From Comamonadaceae bacterium OS-1 (lineage in GTDB: Bacteria > Pseudomonadota > Gammaproteobacteria > Burkholderiales > Burkholderiaceae_C): a stretch of 64,000 nt of DNA. Below the pieces are notes generated by a model, which worked only from the letters and a program-made list of their open reading frames with translations, searched no databases and was not told the DNA's origin. The position numbers and the translations under genes are program-made. The stretch is from NCBI GenBank assembly GCA_027923965.1, contig AP026969.1, positions 1,240,001 to 1,304,000 on the forward strand. The letters run 5' to 3'. Below are positions 34,318-43,460 of this stretch, piece by piece; the first letter of the stretch is position 1, and the number at the start of each line of letters is the position of its first letter.

Positions 34318-35651
34318 GCGGCGCAGGCATGTCGGCCCTGTGGGGCATCCCGTTCGCGGGCATTTTGCTGTCGATTGCACTGTGCCCGCTGTGGGCACCG
34401 AGCTTCTGGCACCACCATTTCGGCAAGCTGTCGGCGGCCTGGTCGCTGGCCTTTTTGCTGCCGTTTGCCATTGGGTTCGGGTGGGATGCCGCCGCCCACA
34501 GCCTGGTGCACGCCCTGCTGGCCGAGTACCTGCCGTTCATCATTTTGCTCACTGCGCTGTACACCGTGGCCGGCGGCATCTTCATCCGTGGCAACCTGCA
34601 CGGCAGCCCGCGCCTGAACGTGGCGCTGCTGGCCATTGGCGCGGCGCTGGCCAGCGTGATGGGCACCACCGGTGCGTCCATGCTGATGCTGCGCCCGCTG
34701 CTGCGCGCCAACGACAACCGCATCCACAAGGTGCACGTGGTGGTGTTCTTCATCTTCATCGTCTCCAACGCCGGGGGTGCGCTCACGCCGCTGGGCGACC
34801 CGCCGCTGTTCTTGGGCTTCTTGCAGGGTGTGGACTTCTTCTGGACCCTGGGCCACCTGTGGCAGCCCACGCTGTTTCTGGTGGGCATGCTGCTGGTCCT
34901 GTGCTTCGCCATCGACAGCTACTACTACGCCAAGGAGGGCGTGCTGCCGGTAGACCCCACGCCCGACACACGGCGCATCGGCTTTGACGGCGGGGTCAAC
35001 TTTGCGCTGCTGGGCGCAGTGGTGGGGCTGGTGCTGCTCAGCGGCTTCTGGAAGTCGCCGGTGGTGTTCCATGTGGCCGGGGCCGAGGTGGGCCTGCCGG
35101 GCCTGGTGCGCGACGCGGGTCTGGTGCTGGTGACCCTGCTGTCGCTGCGCTGCACGCCCGCCCAGGTGCATGCCGACAACCAATTTTCATGGGGCCCGAT
35201 GCTGGAAGTAGCCAAGCTGTTTGCAGGCATCTTTTTGACCATCATCCCGGTAATTGCGCTGCTGCGCGAGGGCTTGCACGGCCCGTTTGGCGCGGTGGTG
35301 GCCGCGGTCACCCGGCCCGACGGCACGCCCAACCCGGCCATGTACTTTTGGGCCAGCGGCCTGCTCAGCTCGTTTCTGGACAACGCGCCGACCTACCTGG
35401 TGTTCTTCAACACCGCGGGCGGCGATGCGCAGACGCTGATGACCACCCTGGCCCCCACGCTGATGGCCGTCTCCGCCGGGTCGGTATTTATGGGGGCCAA
35501 CAGCTATATCGGCAATGCGCCCAATATGATGGTCAAAGCCATCGCCGAACAGCGCGGTGTGGCCATGCCCAGCTTCTTTGGCTACATGGCCTGGTCGTGT
35601 TCCATTCTGCTCCCCTTGTTTTTTGTGATCACCCTCATCTGGTTCAAATAA
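34314..35651 (+). CDS. NhaD-like sodium:proton antiporter family membrane protein
   Basis: A 445-aa polytopic protein with about eleven to twelve hydrophobic segments. The family motif [12 protein letters not shown], as in NhaD/UIT-type antiporters, is present, and [20 protein letters not shown] matches the second conserved loop. The start ATG 34314 overlaps the pncB stop by four bases. The family includes Na+/H+ antiporters and some organic-anion carriers, so given its coupling to pncB a role in nicotinate uptake is conceivable but unproven. Confidence 0.88.
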   Translation: MSGAGMSALWGIPFAGILLSIALCPLWAPSFWHHHFGKLSAAWSLAFLLPFAIGFGWDAAAHSLVHALLAEYLPFIILLTALYTVAGGIFIRGNLHGSPRLNVALLAIGAALASVMGTTGASMLMLRPLLRANDNRIHKVHVVVFFIFIVSNAGGALTPLGDPPLFLGFLQGVDFFWTLGHLWQPTLFLVGMLLVLCFAIDSYYYAKEGVLPVDPTPDTRRIGFDGGVNFALLGAVVGLVLLSGFWKSPVVFHVAGAEVGLPGLVRDAGLVLVTLLSLRCTPAQVHADNQFSWGPMLEVAKLFAGIFLTIIPVIALLREGLHGPFGAVVAAVTRPDGTPNPAMYFWASGLLSSFLDNAPTYLVFFNTAGGDAQTLMTTLAPTLMAVSAGSVFMGANSYIGNAPNMMVKAIAEQRGVAMPSFFGYMAWSCSILLPLFFVITLIWFK

Positions 35652-36638
35652 ATGTCCAAACCCGCCATCCTGGTCGCCCGCAAAATCTTCCCCGCCACCA
35701 TTGCTGCCCTCGAGCAGCACTTCGAAGTGGAGTCCAACCAGGAGGATGCGTCCTGGAGCAAGGCCGAGCTGATCGCCCGCTTGCAGGGCAAGGTGGGGGC
35801 CTTCACCACCGGCAGCGAGCGCATCGATGCCGAGCTGCTGGCCGCCTGCCCGCAATTGCGCATCTGCGCCAACATGGCCGTGGGCTACAACAACTTTGAC
35901 ATTGACGCGATGAGCGCCGCCGGGGTGCTGGCCACCAACGCGCCCGACGTACTCACCGAGACCACCGCCGATTTCGGCTTCGCCCTGCTGATGGCCACCG
36001 CCCGCCGCATCAGCGAGAGCGAGCATTTTCTGCGCGCCGGGCTGTGGAAGAAATGGAGCTTTGACATGTTCGCCGGGGCCGAAATCCACGGCAGCACGCT
36101 GGGCATCATCGGCATGGGCCGCATCGGCCAGGGCATCGCCAAGCGCGGGGCCCATGGCTTTGGTATGAACGTGATTTACCACAACCGCAGCCAGCTCGAT
36201 GCCGCCACCGAGGCCGACTGCAAGGCCCGTTTTGTGTCCAAAGAAGAGCTGCTGAAAACCGCCGACCACGTGGTGCTGGTGGTGCCGTATTCCGCCTCCT
36301 CGCACCACACTATAGGCGCAGCCGAGCTGGCGCTGATGCAACCCACCGCCACCCTGGTCAATATCGCGCGCGGCGGCATCGTGGACGACGCGGCCCTGGC
36401 CGTGGCCCTGCGCGAGGGCCGCATTGCCGCCGCCGGGCTGGACGTGTTCGAGGGCGAGCCCAGCGTCCACCCCGACCTGCTCACCGTGCCCAACGTGGTA
36501 CTGACCCCGCACATCGCCAGCGCCACCGTGGCCACCCGCATGGCCATGGCCCAACTAGCCGCCGACAATCTGATTGGGTTTCTTATACAAAATAAGCCGC
36601 TCACGCCCATCAATGCAGCGCAAGTAGCTAGCAAATAA
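35652..36638 (+). CDS. D-2-hydroxyacid dehydrogenase (glyoxylate/hydroxypyruvate reductase type)
   Basis: A 328-aa NAD(P)-dependent D-isomer-specific dehydrogenase. NAD-binding GMGRIGQGIAKR, active-site Arg in NIARGGIVDD, Glu in DVFEGEP and His in LTPHIAS are all present. The ATG follows the antiporter stop without a gap. The last 16 or so codons (LIQNKPLTPINAAQVASK) are written by a copy of the dispersed repeat, so the C-terminus has been extended or replaced by it. Likely substrate glyoxylate, hydroxypyruvate or 2-ketogluconate; not separable by sequence. Confidence 0.93.
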   Translation: MSKPAILVARKIFPATIAALEQHFEVESNQEDASWSKAELIARLQGKVGAFTTGSERIDAELLAACPQLRICANMAVGYNNFDIDAMSAAGVLATNAPDVLTETTADFGFALLMATARRISESEHFLRAGLWKKWSFDMFAGAEIHGSTLGIIGMGRIGQGIAKRGAHGFGMNVIYHNRSQLDAATEADCKARFVSKEELLKTADHVVLVVPYSASSHHTIGAAELALMQPTATLVNIARGGIVDDAALAVALREGRIAAAGLDVFEGEPSVHPDLLTVPNVVLTPHIASATVATRMAMAQLAADNLIGFLIQNKPLTPINAAQVASK

Positions 36639-36648
36639 ATAGCATTGA
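36585..36648. repeat. dispersed hairpin repeat, copy 9, at the end of a gene
   Basis: AATAAGCCGCTCACGCCCATC... and ...AAGTAGCTAGCAAATAAATAGC form a divergent copy. It encodes the C-terminus and stop of the hydroxyacid dehydrogenase and runs to the rmuC start. Confidence 0.45.
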
Positions 36649-37961
36649 TGACTCTGACCGAATGGGGGCTGCTGGCGCTGGCCGTACTCAACCTGGTGCT
36701 GGTGCTCGTGCTGCTGCTGCGCAAACCGCCCGAGGCGGACAACTCCGCCACCAACGCCGGGTTTGACCGCCTGGAGCGCGGGCTGCGTGAATCGTCGCGG
36801 GCCGACCGCCAAGAGCTGGGCACCAGCTTCGCCAACTTCCAGCGCACGCTGGTGCAGCAAAGCGCGGAAGCCACGCGCACGCAAAACACCCAGATCGACG
36901 CGCTGGCCCAACAGCTCGCTCTGCTGCAGCGCTCGGTCAGCGACACCCTGAGCACCCAGCTCCTGGCCCTGGGCGAGTCCAATGCCCGCCGCATGGGCGA
37001 GGTGCGCGCCACGCTGGAGGCGCAGCTGCAGCAGCTCCAGCAAAGCAACGCCGCCAAGCTGGACGAGATGCGCCAGACCGTCGACGAAAAGCTGCAAACC
37101 ACGCTGGAAACCCGCCTGGGCGAAAGCTTCAAGCAGGTGGCCGACCGGCTGGAGCAGGTGCACAAAGGCCTGGGCGAAATGCAGTCGCTGGCGCAAGGCG
37201 TGGGCGACCTGCAGCGCGTGCTCACCAACGTCAAGACCCGCGGCATGTTTGGCGAGGTGCAGCTGGAGAATCTGCTGGAGCAGGTGCTCACGCCTGAGCA
37301 GTACGGCAAGCAGATCGAAACCAAACCGCGCAGCAACCAGCGCGTAGATTTCGCAATACGTTTCCCCGGTCGCAGTGCCGACGGCGCGCCGGTCTGGCTG
37401 CCCATCGACGCCAAGTTCCCCCGCGACGACTACGAGCGCCTGCTCGAGGCCCACGAGCGCGCCGATGCCGTGGCCGCCGAAGCCTCCGCCAAAGCCCTGG
37501 AAGCCCGCATCCGCGCCGAGGCCAAGTCCATCGCCGAGAGCTACCTGGCCCCGCCCCACACCACCGACTTCGCCATCCTGTTCCTGCCCATCGAGAGCCT
37601 GTACGCCGAAGTGCTGCGCCGCCCCGGCCTGATGGACAGCCTGCAGCGCGACTACCGCGTCACCCTGGCAGGCCCCACCACCTTGCTGGCCATGCTCAAC
37701 AGCCTGCACATGGGCTTCCGCACCTTGGCGCTGGAGCAGCAGGCCAGCGAGGTGTGGAAGGTGCTGGGCGCGGTGAAAACCGAGTTCGACCGCTACGGCG
37801 AATGGGTCGCCCGCATCCGCGAGCAGGTGCAGAAGGCCTCGGATACCTTGGATAAGGCGGATACCCGGACACGGCAGATGCGCAGGGCGCTGAAGGTGGT
37901 GGAGGCGTTGCCGGATGCGGAGGCGCAGGCGATGTTGCCTGTGGGGGGGGATTGGGATTAG
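36648..37961 (+). CDS. rmuC: RmuC-family DNA recombination protein
   Basis: A 437-aa protein with one N-terminal membrane helix (LLALAVLNLVLVLVLLL), a long coiled coil at about residues 40-200, and the RmuC nuclease-like domain (GMFGEVQLENLLEQVL; VDFAIRFPGR; LPIDAKFPRDDYERL; PTTLLAMLNSLHMGFRTL). RmuC limits inversion between short inverted repeats in E. coli. Start ATG 36648; a TTG three bases earlier is not used. Last gene of the pncB run. Immediately downstream is a large inverted repeat, a noteworthy neighbour for this protein. Confidence 0.95.
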   Translation: MTLTEWGLLALAVLNLVLVLVLLLRKPPEADNSATNAGFDRLERGLRESSRADRQELGTSFANFQRTLVQQSAEATRTQNTQIDALAQQLALLQRSVSDTLSTQLLALGESNARRMGEVRATLEAQLQQLQQSNAAKLDEMRQTVDEKLQTTLETRLGESFKQVADRLEQVHKGLGEMQSLAQGVGDLQRVLTNVKTRGMFGEVQLENLLEQVLTPEQYGKQIETKPRSNQRVDFAIRFPGRSADGAPVWLPIDAKFPRDDYERLLEAHERADAVAAEASAKALEARIRAEAKSIAESYLAPPHTTDFAILFLPIESLYAEVLRRPGLMDSLQRDYRVTLAGPTTLLAMLNSLHMGFRTLALEQQASEVWKVLGAVKTEFDRYGEWVARIREQVQKASDTLDKADTRTRQMRRALKVVEALPDAEAQAMLPVGGDWD

Positions 37962-38059
37962 GGGGTGAGGTAAGTGGTTGCCGAATGCGATCCGTGGTTT
38001 TTGAAGATTTTGGTGGGGGTTTGTGGTGTCTTGCAGAGCGCTGGTAGCCACAGTCGTCG

Positions 38060-38262
38060 CTGGCCGGGAGTTGCGCCCGGCGGCGCAGTAACTTTTCTTT
38101 TGCGCAAAAGAAAAGTCACCAAAAGAAAGGCGCCCCAACTGTCTGCGCCCTGCGCTGGCGCTACGGGAACCTGCGGTGCGCGCTTTGGGCGGGGTCTGGC
38201 TAAACTCGCTGCGCTCAAACAACGCCAGCCCTGATCCGCCCAAAGCTGTGCTCCTCGGCGCA
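38060..38262 (+). repeat. left arm of a large imperfect inverted repeat
   Basis: About 203 bp, inverted relative to 38447-38652. Its first 31 bases match the other arm exactly (beginning CTGGCCGGGAGTTGCGCC), and further exact blocks include a 27-base run around GCGCTACGGGAACCTGCGG and AAACTCGCTGCGCTCAAACA. It also contains a nested palindrome CTTTTCTTTTGCGCAAAAGAAAAG. No credible ORF. It resembles a long repeat that I recall from Comamonadaceae genomes. Confidence 0.85.
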
Positions 38263-38446
38263 CACAGATGGGGACCCCAATGCGGGATCGGGGGCGCATA
38301 GCGCCCCATCGTGCCTAGGGCACGAAACTGGGGCCGGCACGCCTGCCGATAGCCAAACAGATTTCACAACCGCCAACGGTTCCCCCAGCTCGCGACCGGC
38401 GCGATGCCCGGCACCGCCGGGCCGCTCCCCGGGGTCCCCCTCTAGA

Positions 38447-38652
38447 TGCGCCGAGGAGCGCAGTCCAACGGGGATCAGCAGGACGCGTGTTTGAGCGCAG
38501 CGAGTTTGCGTCATGCCCCCGTGGGGCGAGCACCGCAGGTTCCCGTAGCGCCAGCGGAGGGCGCAGGTAGTGGGGGTTGCCTTTTCTTTGGTGCCTTTCT
38601 TTTGGCCACGCAAAAGAAAGGTACTGCGCCGCCGGGCGCAACTCCCGGCCAG
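38447..38652 (-). repeat. right arm of the large inverted repeat
   Basis: About 206 bp, inverted copy of 38060-38262. The arm begins TGCGCCGAGGAG and ends CTCCCGGCCAG. The 184-bp centre (38263-38446) is not repeated and has its own short palindromes. The whole 593-bp structure is the main content of the gene-free stretch 37962-39024; ORFs over it are spurious. Confidence 0.85.
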
Positions 38653-38686
38653 AGATGCTGACGGATGCCCACAAATCGTCAACCCG

Positions 38687-38772
38687 CCAATAGGGGTCGG
38701 AGCCCAAATGCGGGCCACACAGTGCTTGATCCGCCAGCAGCCTGCGCGCAATTGGGATCCGACCCCCATTGG
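38687..38772. repeat. second, short inverted repeat in the gene-free kilobase
   Basis: CCAATAGGGGTCGGAGCC (38687-38704) and GGATCCGACCCCCATTGG (38755-38772) pair at 16 of 18 positions, with a 50-nt loop. The remaining sequence up to the MFS gene holds an AT-rich tract (38811-38830, 38871-38900), but no gene was found. Confidence 0.6.
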
Positions 38773-39024
38773 CTACTGCCCGCGCAGTCGAACCAGTTTG
38801 CTTCTCTTTTAATAGTAAAAAACAGGAGCACGTCACGCAGATTTGATGGGCACTAGCAGCCATTTTGGCATCTGAAAATAAGCTCAAATTTCAAATGTAA
38901 CAACCCCACCAGGCGGCCCGCATCCTTGCGGTCGCAGAGCGGGTAAGCTCAGCAGCATCTGCACGCACCGTGGCTACGAACGCGTGTGCTTCCCCAGCGC
39001 CTTTATCCATTCCCCACCACCCCT

Positions 39025-40203
39025 ATGACCCCCGCATTGGCCCGCCTCATCGCCGCCCAGATCTGCCTGCACGCCTGCATGACCGGCATCCGCCTGGCGG
39101 CACCCTTGCTGGCCTTGCGCGAGGGCTTTAGCGGGCTGGCAGTGGGCTTTTTGCTGGCCTTGTTTGCCTTGACCCAGGTGTTTCTGGCCCTGCCCGCCGG
39201 GCGCTATGCGGACCGCCACGGCCTGCGCAAACCGGTGACCGGCAGCGTGGCCATGGCGGTGCTGGGCGCCGGGCTGGCGGCGGCTTTTCCGGTCTATCCG
39301 GTGCTGTGCGTCAGCGCGCTGCTGACCGGCGGGGCCACGGGCATTGCGGTGATTGCCCTGCAGCGCCATGTGGGCCGTGCGGCCGAAGGCGCGACCCAGC
39401 TGAAAACCGTGTTCAGCTGGCTGGCGCTGGGGCCTGCGTTGTCCAACTTCATCGGCCCGTTTGCAGCCGGGCTGCTGATCGACCACGCGGGCCGCGTGCC
39501 CGCCGACATCACGGGTTTCCAGGCGGCGTTTGCGCTGATGGCGCTGCTGCCTTTGGCCACCTGGGCGCTGGTGCAGGGCGTGCAGGAGCTGCCCGCCATC
39601 CACGCGCCCACCGGTGCCGCCAAGCCGCGCGTGCTGGACCTGCTGCAAGACCCCATGCTGCGCCGCCTGCTGCTGGTGAACTGGTTTTTGTCGTCCTGCT
39701 GGGACGTGCATACCTTTGTGGTGCCCATCCTGGGCCACGAGCGGGGCCTGAGTGCGTCCACCATCGGCACCATCCTGGGCGGCTTTGCGATTGCGGCGGC
39801 GGTGGTGCGCATGGCCATGCCGCTGGTGGCGGCGCGGCTGCGCGAGTGGGCGGTGATCGTGGGGGCCATGTGGACCACGGCGGCGCTGTTTGCGCTGTAC
39901 CCGCTGCTGCCCGGCGCGGCGGCCATGGGCGTGTGTTCGGTGTTTCTGGGCCTGGCGCTGGGCTCGGTGCAGCCCATGATCATGAGCACCCTGCACCAGA
40001 TCACCCCCGAGCACCGCCACGGCGAGGCGCTGGGCCTGCGGCTGATGAGCATCAACGCGTCCAGCGTGGCCATGCCGCTGCTGTTTGGCGTGGCCAGCGC
40101 CTATGTGGGCGTGGCCGGGCTGTTTTGGGTGGTGGGGGCGGTGGTGGGCGGCGGCTCACGTACCGCCTGGGGGCTCAAGGCGACGTTGAATAAGTCCCCG
40201 TGA
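39025..40203 (+). CDS. MFS transporter
   Basis: A 392-aa major facilitator protein with about twelve hydrophobic segments. The loop 2-3 motif reads GRYADRHGLRKP, a good match to GxxxDRxGRR. The start at 39025 (MTPALARLIAAQICLH) is the family-like one although no Shine-Dalgarno is seen; an upstream ATG at 38986 would add a soluble tail. It stands alone after the gene-free kilobase. Substrate unknown; the segment layout resembles drug or sugar exporters. Confidence 0.9.
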   Translation: MTPALARLIAAQICLHACMTGIRLAAPLLALREGFSGLAVGFLLALFALTQVFLALPAGRYADRHGLRKPVTGSVAMAVLGAGLAAAFPVYPVLCVSALLTGGATGIAVIALQRHVGRAAEGATQLKTVFSWLALGPALSNFIGPFAAGLLIDHAGRVPADITGFQAAFALMALLPLATWALVQGVQELPAIHAPTGAAKPRVLDLLQDPMLRRLLLVNWFLSSCWDVHTFVVPILGHERGLSASTIGTILGGFAIAAAVVRMAMPLVAARLREWAVIVGAMWTTAALFALYPLLPGAAAMGVCSVFLGLALGSVQPMIMSTLHQITPEHRHGEALGLRLMSINASSVAMPLLFGVASAYVGVAGLFWVVGAVVGGGSRTAWGLKATLNKSP

Positions 40204-40228
40204 GGCGGTGCGCCCGGGGGGGCGTTGC

Positions 40229-41092
40229 CTATATCTTGTAAAACGCCTGGATAGCGGCCCATGCATCCTCGGGGGTGTCGACGTAGGTGAACAGTTCCAC
40301 GTCGCCGGGGGAGATGGCACCTTCTTCAATCAGCAGATCCAGGTTGAACAGCTTTTTCCAGTAGTCGATGCCAAACAGGATGATGGGCACGGCCTTGGCT
40401 TTGCCGGTTTGCACCAGGGTCACCACTTCGAACAGTTCGTCCAGCGTGCCAAAGCCGCCGGGGAAGGCCACCAGGGCTTTGGCGCGCATCATGAAATGCA
40501 TTTTGCGCAGCGCAAAGTAGTGGAACTTGAAGTTCAGGCTGGGCGACACGTAACGGTTGCCGCCTTGCTCGTGGGGCAGGGCGATGCTCAGGCCCACGTT
40601 CAGTGCCCCCGCCTCGAAGGCACCACGGTTGGCCGCCTCCATGATGCCGGGGCCGCCACCGGTGCAGATGTAGAGCCGGTCGGCAGCCGGGAGGTTGGCG
40701 CTGTAGTTGGCTACCAGCCCGGCAAACAGGCGGGCCTGGTCGTAGTAGTGGGCGTTGCGCATGCGGCGCTGGGCGACCTTCAGGGCTTCGGCATCGCCGC
40801 TGGCCTGGGCTGCGGCCAGGGCGGGCTGGGCATCTTCGGGGGCGGGGAAGCGGGCGCTGCCAAACACCACCACGGTGCTTTCAATGCCCTGGGCTTGCTG
40901 GGCTAGGTCGGGTTTGAGCATTTCCAGCTGGAAGCGGATGCCCCGGGTTTCGCGGCGCAGCAAAAATTCGGGGTCGGCGAAGGCCAGGCGGTAGGCATCG
41001 GTGTCGAGCTTTTGGCCGTTGTTTGCGTGGGCTTGCAGGTCGGCCCAGGCCAGGGCGACGTTGCGGTCGTTCAGTGCGTCAGTATTTTCCAT
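40229..41092 (-). CDS. LOG-family protein (TIGR00730, Rossmann fold)
   Basis: A 287-aa member of the LOG family, related to cytokinin riboside phosphoribohydrolase and to lysine decarboxylase-like proteins. The signature PGGxGTxxE appears as FPGGFGTLDELFE and the phosphate-binding GGGPGIMEAANRGA is present. The N-terminal about 90 residues are additional to the short LOG core, as in the long bacterial branch (PpnN-like group). It likely cleaves nucleoside 5'-monophosphates to base and ribose 5-phosphate. Cytoplasmic. Confidence 0.9.
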   Translation of the reverse strand: MENTDALNDRNVALAWADLQAHANNGQKLDTDAYRLAFADPEFLLRRETRGIRFQLEMLKPDLAQQAQGIESTVVVFGSARFPAPEDAQPALAAAQASGDAEALKVAQRRMRNAHYYDQARLFAGLVANYSANLPAADRLYICTGGGPGIMEAANRGAFEAGALNVGLSIALPHEQGGNRYVSPSLNFKFHYFALRKMHFMMRAKALVAFPGGFGTLDELFEVVTLVQTGKAKAVPIILFGIDYWKKLFNLDLLIEEGAISPGDVELFTYVDTPEDAWAAIQAFYKI

Positions 41093-41161
41093 AGGGAGAT
41101 TGTGGTCCTAAATCATGGCACTTTTGTGTGGCGGGGCGGTAAATTGCAGTCCGGTCAGGCC

Positions 41162-41197
41162 AAAAAAAAGCAGCTTGCGGGGTGTGCCGCAAGCTGC
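41162..41197 (-). terminator. rho-independent terminator of the BON-domain gene
   Basis: On the minus strand GCAGCTTGCGG (41170-41180) pairs with CCGCAAGCTGC (41187-41197) around a 6-nt loop; eight T follow (41162-41169 are A on the plus strand). Confidence 0.92.
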
Positions 41198-41221
41198 CTG
41201 GCCAGGAGGCGGGACTGCTGG

Positions 41222-41539
41222 TTACGGGCGAACCACCAGGTCGTTACGCACCGCGGTCACACCCTTGACATTGCGGGTGATGGATTCGGCCTGCATCTTT
41301 TCAGCGGTCGATTTGGCAAAGCCCGACAAGATGACCGTGCCTTTCAAGGTTTGCACGCTGATGGCGCCTGCATCGACGGTTTTGTCGGACACAAAGCGTG
41401 CCTTGACCGAGGAGGTGATGGCCGAGTCGTCTACGTACGCGCCCACGGTTTCTTGCTTGCGCACCACGGCGCAACCGGTGGCGGCGAGGATGGTGGTGCC
41501 TGCAATGGCTGCAAAAGCGATGGCACGGATGAATTGCAT
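41222..41539 (-). CDS. BON-domain lipoprotein (OsmY-like)
   Basis: A 105-aa protein: lipoprotein signal with lipobox AATGC (Cys at about 23) and one BON domain (ITSSVKARFVSDKTVDAGAI to VTAVRNDLVVRP). Start 41539 (MQFIRAIAFAAIAGTT) follows GAGGAC; the longer frame upstream is spurious. BON proteins bind phospholipid or help the envelope under osmotic stress. Strong terminator follows. Confidence 0.93.
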   Translation of the reverse strand: MQFIRAIAFAAIAGTTILAATGCAVVRKQETVGAYVDDSAITSSVKARFVSDKTVDAGAISVQTLKGTVILSGFAKSTAEKMQAESITRNVKGVTAVRNDLVVRP

Positions 41540-41774
41540 GACAGAGTCCTCGGATAAGTTGTTGAGAGACTGGTAGAACGCCCCCCACCCCGCTGGGGCC
41601 GACAGCCGGGGTACCGGAATTGTTACAAATTGCGCATGCCGGGGGCGGCGGCTTGGGGGGTGGTGGGTTTCTACCGTAGTTCCCACAATGGCCAAACGGG
41701 TTTTCCGGCATAAATTAACGCTTGTTCGACTGCCTGTGTGCGCAGCGATTTACCCAACCAGAAAGGTGTGCCCC

Positions 41775-43115
<1,341 letters not shown>

Positions 43116-43131
43116 AGCTTGAAATAGGCCA

Positions 43132-43164
43132 TTAGCGCTTACTGCATAAGCACAAGCAGCTATC
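43132..43164. repeat. dispersed hairpin repeat, copy 10
   Basis: TTAGCGCTTACTGCATAAGCACAAGCAGCTATC copy between dctA and its terminator. Confidence 0.6.
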
Positions 43165-43180
43165 TATTAGATAGTATTTC

Positions 43181-43216
43181 AAAACGCCACCGCAGGCCTG
43201 CCTGCGGTGGCGTTTT
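43181..43216 (+). terminator. rho-independent terminator of dctA
   Basis: A perfect 16-bp stem AAAACGCCACCGCAGG / CCTGCGGTGGCGTTTT with a 4-nt loop (CCTG), followed by GCTTTT. Confidence 0.95.
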
Positions 43217-43460
43217 GCTTTTCTACGGGTGTTGGACGGGTTTTTCGCGGTTTGGTTTGGCACCGTTTTGGACTTTGCAGAGACCTACCATTTTTCATAC
43301 CAATGCACCATCGGAGTGCGCAATTTCATCCACAAAAATAGGTACATTTGCGGGGACCCAAGGTGGCGTAACAGGGCATGCGAAGTACTATGGAATAAGT
43401 CCGTTTTACGAAACAATCTGTGCGTTTAATAGGTCTTAAATCCAATATTAGGGAGTAAGC
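43217..43460. other. gene-free leader of the acylase gene
   Basis: With the repeat and terminator this makes a 345-bp gap. The last 30 bases are AT-rich and hold AGGGAGT ahead of the ATG at 43461. No RNA structure or operator was recognised. Confidence 0.5.

Noticed and set aside
38060..38652. CRISPR-like array
   Set aside because: Only two inverted arms and no regularly spaced direct repeats.
37958..38887. Several short frames in the inverted-repeat region
   Set aside because: They lie within repeat arms, have skewed composition and no start sites; repeats of this kind are often mis-annotated as genes.
41521..41538. Sigma-54-like TGGCACG...TTGCA upstream of dctA
   Set aside because: The GG and GC elements are 12 bp apart rather than 10, and the sequence lies across the start codon of the BON gene on the other strand.
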